Shown here: in pieces, positions 41,213 to 50,402 of the stretch | Position numbering within the stretch: position 1 is the stretch's first letter | Layout: each line of letters opens with the position of its first letter | DNA from: Blautia sp. | Lineage (GTDB): Bacteria > Bacillota > Clostridia > Lachnospirales > Lachnospiraceae | Reading direction: 5' to 3' | DNA: 52,489 bases | NCBI GenBank assembly: GCA_029257805.1 | Contig: JARIAR010000034.1 | Location: 1 to 52,489 of the forward strand | Program-made: the position numbers and the translations under genes | The notes under the pieces: model-generated | What the model was told of the DNA's origin: nothing | Seen by the model: only the letters and a program-made list of their open reading frames with translations | Database searches by the model: none

Positions 41213-42258
41213 GATTTGTCCTCCTTCATATACTTCACATACGCACCAAACGCCGATGGTATGGCATATTTTTTATCTGATTGTTTTTTTTCTACAAAGA
41301 GAAGGTCATCTTCTTCCTTCAAAGAAGAAACCCGTATTCGGTATCCCTGCATTCTCCATTCAATGTGGGAAAAAATATGTTTTGCTTCCGGAAGTCTTTC
41401 AATATATAAGGGTTCTAACCCTATACTGCTAATATAATGAACTGCTTCGTCCTGATTCAGATGTCCACATATATTTGGCAGTTCATACAACCCTGCCAAA
41501 AGCCCCTTATCCGGTCTTTTACGAATGGCTGTTTTATATCCATCCTGAATTACAAAAACGGTACGTTCTTCTATTGCACGTTGTTTTTTCGGTGCCTTTA
41601 CGGGAATTTCCTCCACTACATGATTCTTACAGGCAAGACACATATGGGAAATCGGACATAAATGACATTTTGCCTGTCCGTTAGGGATACATACAACTGC
41701 TCCCAGTTCCATCAATGCCTGATTAAAATCACCAGGTCTGTCTTGAGGAAGTATTTCTGCAAGTATCTGTTCTATTTTCTTTCGTACAGCCGGTTTTCCA
41801 ATATCCTCTCTGCTTTCGATCACTCTTGAAATAACCCGCAGCACATTTCCATCTACGGCCGGAACCGGAATTCCATAGGCAATAGACGCAATCGCCCCTG
41901 CCGTATAATTTCCTATCCCTTTTAGAGTTAAAAGATCTTTGTATGATTTTGGAAGTCTTCCTTCATACTTTTCTGTCACTGTTTTGGCTGCTACCTGCAT
42001 ATTCCTCACTCTGCTATAATAGCCAAGTCCTTCCCACAGCTTCATAAGCTTCTCTTCCGGACATTGCGCCAATGCATTAATATCAGGAAGTTCTGTAATA
42101 AATCTCACAAAATATGGTTTCACAGCTTCTACACGTGTCTGCTGAAGCATAATCTCTGAAATCCATGTATAATAAGCATTATTTTTATCTCTCCATGGAA
42201 GACTTCGTTTATTTTTATCATACCATTCCAGAAGAGGATTTACGATTCTACTTAACAT
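41209..42258 (-). CDS. mutY: A/G-specific adenine glycosylase
   Basis: This 349-residue DNA repair enzyme removes adenine mispaired with 8-oxoguanine. It has E44 in ISEIMLQQTRVEAV, the helix-hairpin-helix LKGIGNYTAGAIASIAYG, the catalytic Asp in VPAVDGNVLRV, and a 4Fe-4S cluster near residue 200 (CIPNGQAKCHLCPISHMC). The C-terminal Nudix-like domain with FSHIEWRMQGYRI recognises 8-oxoG. GAGAGG precedes the ATG, which overlaps sfsA by 7 bases. Confidence 0.96.
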   Translation of the reverse strand: MLSRIVNPLLEWYDKNKRSLPWRDKNNAYYTWISEIMLQQTRVEAVKPYFVRFITELPDINALAQCPEEKLMKLWEGLGYYSRVRNMQVAAKTVTEKYEGRLPKSYKDLLTLKGIGNYTAGAIASIAYGIPVPAVDGNVLRVISRVIESREDIGKPAVRKKIEQILAEILPQDRPGDFNQALMELGAVVCIPNGQAKCHLCPISHMCLACKNHVVEEIPVKAPKKQRAIEERTVFVIQDGYKTAIRKRPDKGLLAGLYELPNICGHLNQDEAVHYISSIGLEPLYIERLPEAKHIFSHIEWRMQGYRIRVSSLKEEDDLLFVEKKQSDKKYAIPSAFGAYVKYMKEDKS

Positions 42259-42950
42259 ATTTCATTCCTCTCCAAACATATAGGAACCTCATCCTTTATG
42301 TCTATTGTATTTTCTGTTATAATACAATCTCTTGCAAGAATCTTAACCCCTGCCTCTTTTGCTTTTATAAGAACTTCTCCAAACTCTGGATGCGTACTCC
42401 AGTTTGGCTCAAAATACTTCACTCCTTTCATCTGAATCACAAAAAGCAGATAAGCTTCGTATCCGTCACTTATACAACGAATCAGTTCTTCTACATGTTT
42501 TATTCCCCGAAGTGTTGGCGCGTCAGGAAATCTCACAACATTATCTTCCTCTAAGGTTACACCTTTTACTTCCATAAAGGCTTTCCGCATAGGAGATTCT
42601 ATGTAAAGATCAAATCTGGAATTCCCGTAAGTCTGCTCTCCTTTTATTTTAACTTTTTCCGGAAAGAATCCCCCATTAGCGATCCATTCCATGGCCGCTT
42701 TATTTGGTACTTGAGAGTCCATATTGATAAGTCTTTCCTGTTTTTTCACACAGATCAGATCATATTTTGTTTTACGATTAGGATTATCACTCTCTTCCAG
42801 AATCACATCTGTTCCAGGTACAAGAAGTTCTTTACATCTTCCTGTATTTTTAACATGTACGGTTTCTTTTTTTCCATCTATGTCCACTTCCGCAATAAAC
42901 CGGTTTGGTCTGGAAATAAAAACTGCTTTTTTTATTCTTTTATATTTCAT
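42252..42950 (-). CDS. sfsA: SfsA family nuclease-type protein
   Basis: This 232-residue protein matches SfsA over its length: FISRPNRFIAEVDIDG, HVKNTGRCKELLVPG, NSRFDLYIE, EVKGVTLEE with the PD-(D/E)xK-like Asp/Glu, FPDAPTLRGIKHVEEL and a C-terminal LARDCIIT. E. coli SfsA was found as a regulator of sugar fermentation genes; the fold is a nuclease-like one with an OB domain. GAGG lies 9 bases before the ATG. It is first in the unit with mutY and a glycosyltransferase. Confidence 0.95.
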   Translation of the reverse strand: MKYKRIKKAVFISRPNRFIAEVDIDGKKETVHVKNTGRCKELLVPGTDVILEESDNPNRKTKYDLICVKKQERLINMDSQVPNKAAMEWIANGGFFPEKVKIKGEQTYGNSRFDLYIESPMRKAFMEVKGVTLEEDNVVRFPDAPTLRGIKHVEELIRCISDGYEAYLLFVIQMKGVKYFEPNWSTHPEFGEVLIKAKEAGVKILARDCIITENTIDIKDEVPICLERNEIC

Positions 42951-42980
42951 ATCTTTACCTCATGCTTTTTATCATAACAT

Positions 42981-43028
42981 AAAATCAACAAAAAGACAGT
43001 TGATTTTTCATCTTTTGTCATTTAGAAT
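42981..43028 (+). promoter_or_regulatory. Divergent sfsA-HAD promoter region with inverted repeat
   Basis: TTGATT (43000-43005), a 17-base spacer and TAGAAT (43023-43028) make a plausible promoter for the HAD gene. The inverted repeat AAAATCAAC (42981-42989) / GTTGATTTT (42999-43007) overlaps the -35 box and could be an operator. Confidence 0.45.
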
Positions 43029-43067
43029 CATTTTATATTACTTACTTATATTTGGAAAGGATTTTTT

Positions 43068-43685
43068 ATGGACAGTATAATTTTTGATCTGGACGGTACA
43101 CTTTGGGATTCTACTCCTCTAATTGCCCAAGCATGGAATACTTATCTATGGGAAGAATTTCACCTTGAAACAAACATTACTTCTGAAACGCTAAAATCTC
43201 TTTTTGGGCAGCCTCTTCCTGATATTGCCCGACAGCTTTTCCCTCATTGTTCTGAAGAAGAGCAACTTCGACGTATTAGCGGATGCTGCGAAGCCGAACA
43301 CCGTGCCCTCACAAAAAAAGCAGCACCCTTATACCCTCAACTGAGAGAAACACTTGATGAACTTTCTCCCAGACTTCCTTTATTTATTGTAAGCAACTGT
43401 CAGTCCGGATACATCGAACTGTTTTTACATACCACCGGACTATCCTCTTATTTCTCCGGTCATTTATGTTATGGAGATACAGAACAGTCGAAAGCCCAAA
43501 ATATTTCCAGCATTATCCAAAAATATCATTTGCTCTCTCCTGTTTATGTAGGAGATACTTTGGGTGATTATCAGTCCTGCCAGGAAGCTGGGATTCCCTT
43601 TGTATTTGCATCTTATGGATTTGGAGAAGTTCCGAATCCTGATTATATCATTTCCTGTCCCAGAGATCTTCTTCAATTACTCTAA
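43068..43685 (+). CDS. HAD-superfamily phosphatase
   Basis: This 205-residue haloacid-dehalogenase hydrolase of the phosphoglycolate-phosphatase-like group has motif I IIFDLDGTLWDST with the nucleophile and acid Asp residues, motif II VSNCQSG, motif III Lys in DTEQSKAQN and motif IV VGDTLGDYQSC. A small helical cap sits between motifs I and II. It probably dephosphorylates a small sugar phosphate or nucleotide. GGAAAGG precedes the ATG. It stands alone between the divergent sfsA gene and a bidirectional terminator. Confidence 0.93.
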   Translation: MDSIIFDLDGTLWDSTPLIAQAWNTYLWEEFHLETNITSETLKSLFGQPLPDIARQLFPHCSEEEQLRRISGCCEAEHRALTKKAAPLYPQLRETLDELSPRLPLFIVSNCQSGYIELFLHTTGLSSYFSGHLCYGDTEQSKAQNISSIIQKYHLLSPVYVGDTLGDYQSCQEAGIPFVFASYGFGEVPNPDYIISCPRDLLQLL

Positions 43686-43698
43686 ATCCCTATTTAGT

Positions 43699-43735
43699 AA
43701 AATCCCCTAAAACTCAAATTGTTTTAGGGGATTTT
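43699..43735. terminator. Bidirectional terminator
   Basis: AAAATCCCCTAAAAC (43699-43713) pairs perfectly with GTTTTAGGGGATTTT (43721-43735). It serves the HAD gene and the convergent small membrane protein gene. Confidence 0.95.
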
Positions 43736-43748
43736 ATTTTTTATTATT

Positions 43749-44048
43749 TTATTTTTTTAGTCTGCATTTTGTTCGAATATATCCGAACAATACTGTGAAA
43801 ATTACCAGAAGAACAACAATATATCCTATCTTTGCTATAAGTCCTGTTGTATAAGCATCAATTCCTGTTGCCAAACCAACCAGGATCAATGCGATTCCGG
43901 ACGCTTTTTCCATCTTCTTTTCATCGTAATGGGCTTTTCTTACAGCTGAGTTTCCACCTTTCATGAAAATCCCACCATTTCCGGTAAGAAGTAAAATTCC
44001 AATTACAATGGCACCAAAAGTTAATATAAAATCTAATGTCTTATCCAT
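43749..44048 (-). CDS. Small membrane protein, DUF3784-like
   Basis: This 99-residue protein has three hydrophobic stretches (residues about 5-25, 46-65 and 70-92). Between the first and second is GGIFMKGGNSAVRKAHYDEKK, which recalls the SF-IAGYN--- YD-KK pattern of DUF3784 small membrane proteins. AGGAG lies 7 bases before the ATG. It follows the L,D-transpeptidase gene by 28 bases on the same strand, so it may be in that transcript. No function is known. Confidence 0.75.
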   Translation of the reverse strand: MDKTLDFILTFGAIVIGILLLTGNGGIFMKGGNSAVRKAHYDEKKMEKASGIALILVGLATGIDAYTTGLIAKIGYIVVLLVIFTVLFGYIRTKCRLKK

Positions 44049-44076
44049 TTTTTCTCCTGCGCTTTATTCTTTCTCT

Positions 44077-45687
44077 TTAGTAAAAGCAGACAATCGGAAC
44101 ATCATACTGAATCAGATCATACAATGCCGCCGCACTGTCATATGGCATATTGATACATCCATGAGAACCATTTGAAAGGTAATCTTCTCCTCCAAAATCA
44201 GAACGCCATGTTGCATCATGAAAACCAATTCCTCCATTAAACGGCATCCAGTAAGTTACTGGTGTTTCATACTCATATTTTCCATTTGGAAGTTTCGGTC
44301 CTCTTAAAATATCCGGACTTTTTTTGTAATAAAGTGTAAAAATACCCGATGGAGTCTGTCTGTCTGCATATGCCATGTTTCCGGAAACAAAATCTGAATC
44401 CAGTATAATTTGACCATTTTGATAATAATACAAATGCTGTGCGCTTAAATCCACTTCAATATACGTACTTCCCAGATCATTATAGCCATAGGAATTGGCT
44501 CTCATAGAATATACCGGCTCGCGTGCTGTCTGCGTACCAGAACGAATCTCCTGGGTAAGCTGAGCTGCTTCTGCTGCCTGATCAATTTTCCAACCATAAG
44601 CAGAACCATACACAGAAACAGTTCTTCCACTTGTTGTATTAAAGGATCTCTCTGTACCAACTGTGTCGTGCTGTGCAGCAAGCTGTGCTACAAACTCTAC
44701 CACACGTTGCTGGAAAGAAGCCTCATCCTGCAAAAGCTGCCCCTTTTCATCAAACTGGAGCCATGTTTTTATTGTATTCCCATCAAGCGTAACGGTTTCC
44801 TCTCCAAATGTATACGTAATACTTGCCTTTGCAAAATTATTATATGCATCTACTGTCTGCTGCAATTCCGGACTGTCGCTTTTGACTTCCGCACTTGCGT
44901 AAACATCTCCTGTTGTATTGAAATCCACATTTCTCTTATTCTCCGTAATTGCTTCATCCAATGTCATATATGCTTTTTTCAGTAAAAGTTTACTTCCCTG
45001 GGTCTCCGGGACAATTTCAAAAGAAGACTGCTGATCATTAAATGCCACATAAGCATTTTCCGGTGATACCTGATTTTCTTCTTTTGCACAGCTTAATTCT
45101 TTTAACTGTGTTTCCAGAAGATCTCTGTCAAAAGTAGTATGGGTTTCCATTGTATGGGTAACTGGTTCTATATATCCCAAAACCCATTTGTATGGTTTCT
45201 GCGCTTTTAAAAGTTTCAGGATTTTACCATCTGATGCATATTTGTAATTAATCTTAGAACCTTCTATCATCTGCGGATCCAAATTTCTTGCACTTATTTC
45301 AATAGAATAATCTTCTACCTTTTTTGCAATTGCCTGTTCTGCCTCTAACGCTGTCTTTCCAGAACAGTCAACGCCGTTTATAACAGTACCTTCAAAAAAA
45401 CGATCTGCATAATAATAGGAAATCCCTGCATAAGCACAACCTGCCGTCACTACAAGCATAGCTGCTACAATTCCGGTTACTTTTAACTTTTTATGGTTCT
45501 TTTTTACAGGAAGCACCGTATTTTCCAGTTCTTCATCTCCAATGGGAACATACGTAATCTTTCTTGGTCGTGCAGATTTTCGCTCTTTTCCCTCAATGTC
45601 TTCTCTGGAAGCCTCCGGAATACTTTCCTCTGAATGGGAACGAATTTCTTCTGTATTCTCATGATCTTTCATATTTTCGTTACTCAT
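44077..45687 (-). CDS. L,D-transpeptidase with peptidoglycan-binding repeat
   Basis: This 536-residue enzyme has a charged cytoplasmic tail of about 70 residues, one membrane helix (VTGIVAAMLVVTAGCAYAG) and then an extracellular part. Two PG-binding-4-type segments like those of VanW proteins (residues about 95-370) are followed by the YkuD catalytic domain with IEVDLSAQHLYYYQNGQII, FHDATW and SHGCINMP; the Cys is the nucleophile. It crosslinks peptidoglycan stems 3-3 or attaches proteins, and such links resist most beta-lactams. GAGGAG precedes the ATG. Confidence 0.94.
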   Translation of the reverse strand: MSNENMKDHENTEEIRSHSEESIPEASREDIEGKERKSARPRKITYVPIGDEELENTVLPVKKNHKKLKVTGIVAAMLVVTAGCAYAGISYYYADRFFEGTVINGVDCSGKTALEAEQAIAKKVEDYSIEISARNLDPQMIEGSKINYKYASDGKILKLLKAQKPYKWVLGYIEPVTHTMETHTTFDRDLLETQLKELSCAKEENQVSPENAYVAFNDQQSSFEIVPETQGSKLLLKKAYMTLDEAITENKRNVDFNTTGDVYASAEVKSDSPELQQTVDAYNNFAKASITYTFGEETVTLDGNTIKTWLQFDEKGQLLQDEASFQQRVVEFVAQLAAQHDTVGTERSFNTTSGRTVSVYGSAYGWKIDQAAEAAQLTQEIRSGTQTAREPVYSMRANSYGYNDLGSTYIEVDLSAQHLYYYQNGQIILDSDFVSGNMAYADRQTPSGIFTLYYKKSPDILRGPKLPNGKYEYETPVTYWMPFNGGIGFHDATWRSDFGGEDYLSNGSHGCINMPYDSAAALYDLIQYDVPIVCFY

Positions 45688-45877
45688 TTATTTTCTCCTC
45701 GACATTAAGTACCTAAAAACTTCAATAACTCTTATATTATAACATAATTCTTCCATTTTGCATCTGATATTATGTTTTTTATAAAAGATTAATATTTTCG
45801 TTATATTATGTGCACTTTTTTCTTTTAATATAGCGCTTCTCCGTACATTTCTAAAAGAAATCTTCTGATATATAAAA

Positions 45878-45902
45878 GGTACAGAGAAAAATTCTCTGTA
45901 CC
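45878..45902 (-). terminator. Intrinsic terminator after gpmI
   Basis: A perfect 11-bp stem (GGTACAGAGAA and TTCTCTGTACC) with a 3-base loop. On the minus strand TTTTATATA follows. It lies about 20 bases after the gpmI stop. Confidence 0.92.
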
Positions 45903-45921
45903 TCTATCGTTTGCCTTATTT

Positions 45922-47463
45922 TTATTTTTCTACTAAAAGAGATTTTCCTGTCATTTCTTCCGGCTGTTCTTTTCCCATCAGCTGGATCAAAGTTGGAATA
46001 ATATCTGCCAGGCATCCATTTTCACGAAGTGTATATTTTGGATCTGCATTTACAAGAATAAATGGAACCGGATTGGTTGTATGTGCAGTAAATGGTTCTC
46101 CTGTAGAATAATCTACAAGCTGCTCTGCATTTCCATGGTCTGCACAAATGAACATCTGTCCATCTACTTCCTTAATTGCCTCTACTGCTCTTCCTACGCA
46201 GGCATCTACTGCTTCTACTGCTTTAATAGCAGCATCTTCTACACCTGTATGACCTACCATATCCGGATTTGCAAAGTTAATAATGATCACATCATATTTA
46301 TCAGATTTAATTGCTTCCACCAGCTTATCGCATACAGCTGGAGCACTCATTTCCGGCTGAAGATCATATGTGGCAACTTTTGGAGATTTTACAAGGATTC
46401 TATCCTCTCCTTTATTTGGCTCCTCTACGCCGCCATTAAAGAAAAATGTTACATGTGCATATTTTTCTGTTTCTGCAATACGTGCCTGTGTCATATTATT
46501 TGCAGCAAGCCATTCTCCAAATGTATTATGAAGCTGTACCTTATGGAAAGCAACCTGTTTATTTGCAATTGTGTCATCATAATCAGTAAAGCACACAAAT
46601 GTTGTATCAAGTCTTGCGCCTCTTTCAAATCCTTTAAAATCATCATCACAAAAAGCTCGTGTGATCTCACGTGCACGGTCCGGACGGAAATTGAAAAATA
46701 CAACAGAGTCCTTATCAGAAACAACAGCCACCGGCATTCCATCTTTTTCCATTACAGTAGGAAGTACAAATTCATCTGTTTTTCCTTCATCATAGGAGGC
46801 CTGTACAGCAGCAGCTGCAGCTGTGCCTTTTACACCTTCTCCTTTTACAAGTGCTTTGTATGCCAGTTCTACACGATCCCAACGATTGTCACGATCCATT
46901 GCATAGTAGCGACCGGAAATTGAAGCGATTTCTCCAACACCGATTTCTTTCATTTTTGCTTCAAGTTCTTCCACATATCCTTTACCGGAAGCCGGAGGTG
47001 TATCACGTCCATCAAGGAAGCAGTGTACATATACTTTCTTTAGGCCCTCTCTTTTTGCCATTTCCAGAAGTCCATAAAGATGTGTATTGTGGCTATGAAC
47101 CCCACCGTCTGAAAGCAGTCCCATGAAATGAATTGCAGAATCGTTTTCTTTTGCATTCTTCATCGCTGCAAGCAGTGCTTCATTTTTAAAGAAATCTCCA
47201 TCTTCTATTTCTTTTGTAATTCTTGTAAGTTCCTGATATACAATACGTCCTGCACCCATATTTAAATGACCGACCTCAGAGTTTCCCATCTGTCCGTCAG
47301 GAAGTCCTACTGCTAATCCGCTTGCATATCCTTTTACAAAAGGACACTCTGCCATGAGCTTATCCATAACAGGAGTTTTTCCTTCATAAACAGCATTTGC
47401 CTTCTGATTGTCATTCAATCCATATCCATCCAGTATCATTAAAACGGTTGGTTTTTTGCTCAT
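45922..47463 (-). CDS. gpmI: 2,3-bisphosphoglycerate-independent phosphoglycerate mutase
   Basis: This 513-residue manganese-dependent glycolytic enzyme interconverts 3- and 2-phosphoglycerate. The metal ligand Asp is in MILDGYG, the phosphorylated S62 in MGNSEVGHLNMGAGR. Later motifs are FLDGRDTPPASG, SGRYYAMDRD, FNFRPDRAREI, NFANPDMVGHTG and ICADHGNAEQ. The length is typical. AAGGAG lies 7 bases before the ATG. Confidence 0.97.
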   Translation of the reverse strand: MSKKPTVLMILDGYGLNDNQKANAVYEGKTPVMDKLMAECPFVKGYASGLAVGLPDGQMGNSEVGHLNMGAGRIVYQELTRITKEIEDGDFFKNEALLAAMKNAKENDSAIHFMGLLSDGGVHSHNTHLYGLLEMAKREGLKKVYVHCFLDGRDTPPASGKGYVEELEAKMKEIGVGEIASISGRYYAMDRDNRWDRVELAYKALVKGEGVKGTAAAAAVQASYDEGKTDEFVLPTVMEKDGMPVAVVSDKDSVVFFNFRPDRAREITRAFCDDDFKGFERGARLDTTFVCFTDYDDTIANKQVAFHKVQLHNTFGEWLAANNMTQARIAETEKYAHVTFFFNGGVEEPNKGEDRILVKSPKVATYDLQPEMSAPAVCDKLVEAIKSDKYDVIIINFANPDMVGHTGVEDAAIKAVEAVDACVGRAVEAIKEVDGQMFICADHGNAEQLVDYSTGEPFTAHTTNPVPFILVNADPKYTLRENGCLADIIPTLIQLMGKEQPEEMTGKSLLVEK

Positions 47464-47572
47464 AATGTTCTCCTTTATATATACTTGTTGTTTTTTTAAC
47501 AGATTCTTACTCTAATATAGTAACAAAAATCCGAAATTTTTCAATTCTTTTTCGCAAAAATCCCTATAATAT

Positions 47573-48877
47573 TTAATTTTCTTTCGTGTATACACGAAGT
47601 ATACTTGAAATCTTGTGCACTACAGAACGATTGGACATCTCTTCTACTGCTGTCCGGAAATCTCCTTCTCTCACACGAGCTGTAATGATCACAACTTCTG
47701 CACAATCTTCCTTTTGTGAATCTTTCTGTATAAGCTGTGCCACACTTACATGATATTTTGCAAACACTTCCATTAATTCTGCAAGAACTCCACATCTGTC
47801 TTTTACCTGAAGGCGAAGAAAATATCGATTATATGTATCTGCCATTTTTTTCACAGGAAGCTCTTTATAACAGGTACATCCAATCCGTGCACAACAGTCA
47901 GCCTGCATATTTCGTACAATATCAAACAAATCTCCCACAACTGCACTTGCAGTTGGAAGTTCTCCCGCTCCTCTTCCAAAAAACATAGCATCTTCTACTG
48001 CATCACCATGTACAAACACTGCATTATACGAATCATTTACAGATGCAAGAGGATGTGTACTTGGAATCAACATCGGGCACACATATGCTTCAATCCCTTC
48101 CGGTGTATTACGTGCAATCCCCAGTAGTTTTATATCGCACCCCATATCTTTGGCACATCGAATATCCTGTGAGGTAATCTTTGTAATTCCTTCTATATAG
48201 ACATCATTAAATACCACTCTTGAATTAAAGGCAACACTAGAAAGAATCGCAACCTTCCTTCCTGCATCCAAACCTTCTATATCTGCAGTAGGATCTGCTT
48301 CTGCATATCCAAGCTCTGTTGCAAGAGCCAAAGCATCTCCAAACTCCATGTTATCCTGTGTCATTTTCGTCAAAATAAAGTTTGTTGTTCCATTCACAAT
48401 GCCCATTACTTCTGTCATATAATTCCCGGCAAGACACTGTTTTAAAGGTCGAATGATTGGAATTCCACCTGCAACGGCAGCTTCAAAAAGAAAATCTACA
48501 CCGGACTCCTCTGAAGCATCAAAAAGCTCTTTTCCATGTACTGCGATTAAATCTTTATTTGCTGAAACTACATGTTTCCCTGCATGAAGTGCATCCAGAA
48601 TATAAGTTTTTGCCGGCTCTATTCCCCCTATCAGCTCTATAACAATGGAAATAGATGGATCTTGCAAAATCTCTTCCCATTTGTCTGTAATCGCTACTTC
48701 CGGATCTGATATTCTTTGAGATGCCTTTTGTATATTACGCACGAGAATCTTTTTAATTTTTACTGTACAACCAATTTTTGCACTCATTTCTGATTCCCGT
48801 TTCTTTAAGACCTTATAAACTCCGCCTCCAACTGTACCAAACCCCAGCAATGCTGCATATATCACTTTTTCTCCCAT
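47573..48877 (-). CDS. hom: Homoserine dehydrogenase
   Basis: This 434-residue enzyme reduces aspartate semialdehyde to homoserine for threonine and methionine synthesis. It has the Rossmann motif ALLGFGTVGGGVYKVL, the catalytic Lys in SANKDLIAVHG, IVNGTTNFILTKM, and the substrate-site AEADPTADIEGLDAGRK. A C-terminal ACT domain (YFLRLQVKDRCGVLAELMEVF) suggests threonine feedback control. AAGGGGAAG precedes the ATG. No T-box or other amino acid riboswitch is visible in the 95 bases upstream. It reads in the direction of gpmI, 109 bases away. Confidence 0.96.
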   Translation of the reverse strand: MGEKVIYAALLGFGTVGGGVYKVLKKRESEMSAKIGCTVKIKKILVRNIQKASQRISDPEVAITDKWEEILQDPSISIVIELIGGIEPAKTYILDALHAGKHVVSANKDLIAVHGKELFDASEESGVDFLFEAAVAGGIPIIRPLKQCLAGNYMTEVMGIVNGTTNFILTKMTQDNMEFGDALALATELGYAEADPTADIEGLDAGRKVAILSSVAFNSRVVFNDVYIEGITKITSQDIRCAKDMGCDIKLLGIARNTPEGIEAYVCPMLIPSTHPLASVNDSYNAVFVHGDAVEDAMFFGRGAGELPTASAVVGDLFDIVRNMQADCCARIGCTCYKELPVKKMADTYNRYFLRLQVKDRCGVLAELMEVFAKYHVSVAQLIQKDSQKEDCAEVVIITARVREGDFRTAVEEMSNRSVVHKISSILRVYTKEN

Positions 48878-48972
48878 CTAAGTACTTCCCCTTTCATTTC
48901 GTATTTTAAAATCACATACATTCCGTTTCCTTTCATAAGTTAATCTAATACTATGGCAGAAAAAAACTTTTG

Positions 48973-49218
48973 TCAAGCCGCTCTGTTTTGATCTCCTTCT
49001 TTTTCCTTTTTTTCTAATTTTCTCTGCAAATATAAAATGTAATGAAAGCAAATGCATACGAAAGATGAAGACAGTAGAGAAAAAATTCCTGCCAAAATTA
49101 TATAAACTACTGCAGCTTTTGGATTTTCCGGTGCTCCAGCCACTGTACAATAAAATATATTTGCGGAAAAAAAGAGTACCCCTACAATAGAAATCCCCAG
49201 TTTTAATATTTTCTTCAT
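48973..49218 (-). CDS. Small membrane protein
   Basis: This 81-residue protein has two predicted membrane helices (ISIVGVLFFSANIFYCTVAG and VVYIILAGIFSLLSSSFVCICF) and a lysine-rich cytoplasmic end. AAAAGGAG lies 7 bases before the ATG, which supports it as a real gene. I do not recognise the family. It stands between hom and the plus-strand regulator. Confidence 0.65.
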   Translation of the reverse strand: MKKILKLGISIVGVLFFSANIFYCTVAGAPENPKAAVVYIILAGIFSLLSSSFVCICFHYILYLQRKLEKKEKEGDQNRAA

Positions 49219-49317
49219 AAAATTCTCCTTTTTAGTATCTATATAAAGACACTGTTACAATTCTTATTTTACTCGGATAATAGTTTTATATCAAGAAAAT
49301 TTGGGCAGGATATAACT

Positions 49318-49566
49318 ATGATAAAATACGACCGTTTATGGAAAACTATGAAAGAACGCGGCATTTCCCAGTATGATTTATATGAACATTATCATATTAC
49401 AAAATCTCTTCTGGATCGCTTCCGCAAAAATCTAAATACTGAAGTGTATACACTTGACCGTATCTGCACAATCCTTAACTGTAATATAGAAGATATTGTA
49501 GAACATGTTCCTGATGAACTTCCTGAAGAATCCGAGGATACAAAAAACGACGAATCTTCTTTATAA
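49318..49566 (+). CDS. Small XRE-family DNA-binding protein
   Basis: This 82-residue helix-turn-helix protein of the Cro/CI type resembles the YozG group: WKTMKERGISQYDLYEHYHITKSLLDRFRKNLN, then YTLDRICTILNCNIEDIVEHVPD. The C-terminus is acidic. Proteins of this size usually act as regulators of a neighbouring gene. The nearest genes are the divergent small membrane protein and, 150 bases downstream, sdaAB. The ribosome site before the ATG is modest (CAGGA). Confidence 0.85.
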   Translation: MIKYDRLWKTMKERGISQYDLYEHYHITKSLLDRFRKNLNTEVYTLDRICTILNCNIEDIVEHVPDELPEESEDTKNDESSL

Positions 49567-49665
49567 AACGTCTTTTACATATAGGGGATAGGAGGTTTGC
49601 GTCCTTCTTTCGTCCTATTTGTTCTTTTTTTCTTATAACTTTTTTTCTTCCCTTTTAAAATCTTC

Positions 49666-49681
49666 TATAATCCTTTATAAT
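49666..49681 (+). promoter_or_regulatory. Two -10-like boxes before sdaAB
   Basis: TATAAT occurs at 49666-49671 and again at 49676-49681, 34-45 bases before the sdaAB start. No clear -35 box is present at the usual distance, so the exact promoter is unsure. Confidence 0.35.
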
Positions 49682-49715
49682 AAATTTAAAATTCTATTCA
49701 AATGAGGAGTAAATT

Positions 49716-50375
49716 ATGAATGTATTTGATATTCTCGGACCCGTTATGATCGGTCCTTCCAGCTCCCATACTGCAGGAGCTGCACGTATCGGTCTTATTA
49801 CCCGTGCACTTCTGGGGCAACCTGCAGTAAAAGCACAAATTTTTCTTCATGGCTCTTTTGCCAAAACCTATAAAGGCCACGGAACAGATAAAGCTCTTGT
49901 TGCCGGAATTCTGGGAATGCAGGCAGACGATGAACGTATCCGCTTTTCTCTTGATGTAGCAGTTCAAGAAGGACTCTCTATTGAAATCACAACAGGGGAA
50001 TTGGATGGAGCACATCCAAATACAGCTGAGATCACACTTACCGCAGCAAACGGCGAAGAAGTTTCCCTGCGCGGAAGCAGCATAGGCGGTGGAAATATCC
50101 TTGTGACAAAAGTAAATGGTATGGACGTTTCTCTTACCGGTCAGCATACCACATTAATCGTACTCCACAAAGATACTCCGGGAACCATTGCTTCTGTAAC
50201 AGAACTGATGGCAGATTGCGGTGTAAATATTTGTAACTTCCGCCTTTCCAGAAAAGCAAAGGGGGGACAGGCAGTTATGACTATTGAAATCGATGGTCAA
50301 TTTGATCCTGCACTAAATGACAAGATCAATCATCTTCCAAATATTTATTCAAGTACAATGCTTCTGCCTATTTAA
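49716..50375 (+). CDS. sdaAB: L-serine dehydratase, beta subunit
   Basis: This 219-residue subunit of the iron-sulfur L-serine deaminase (serine to pyruvate and ammonia) has the conserved FDILGPVMIGPSSSHTAGAARIG and GHGTDKALVAG, then an ACT-like C-terminal domain (LIVLHKDTPGTIASVTELM). GAGGAG lies 8 bases before the ATG. The two-gene arrangement with the alpha subunit is the clostridial/Bacillus type, unlike the fused E. coli enzyme. Confidence 0.97.
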   Translation: MNVFDILGPVMIGPSSSHTAGAARIGLITRALLGQPAVKAQIFLHGSFAKTYKGHGTDKALVAGILGMQADDERIRFSLDVAVQEGLSIEITTGELDGAHPNTAEITLTAANGEEVSLRGSSIGGGNILVTKVNGMDVSLTGQHTTLIVLHKDTPGTIASVTELMADCGVNICNFRLSRKAKGGQAVMTIEIDGQFDPALNDKINHLPNIYSSTMLLPI

Positions 50376-50402
50376 TGGCAGCTTACATTATAGGAGGTTT
50401 TC

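Noticed and set aside
46081..46923. 280-codon, cysteine-rich open frame on the plus strand
   Set aside because: It is the complement of gpmI, whose motifs and ribosome site are clear. The many Cys codons come from reading alanine and threonine codons backwards.
49575..49650. Terminator after the small XRE regulator
   Set aside because: ATAGGA and TCCTAT could pair, but the loop is long and the stem is short; the evidence is too weak to annotate.
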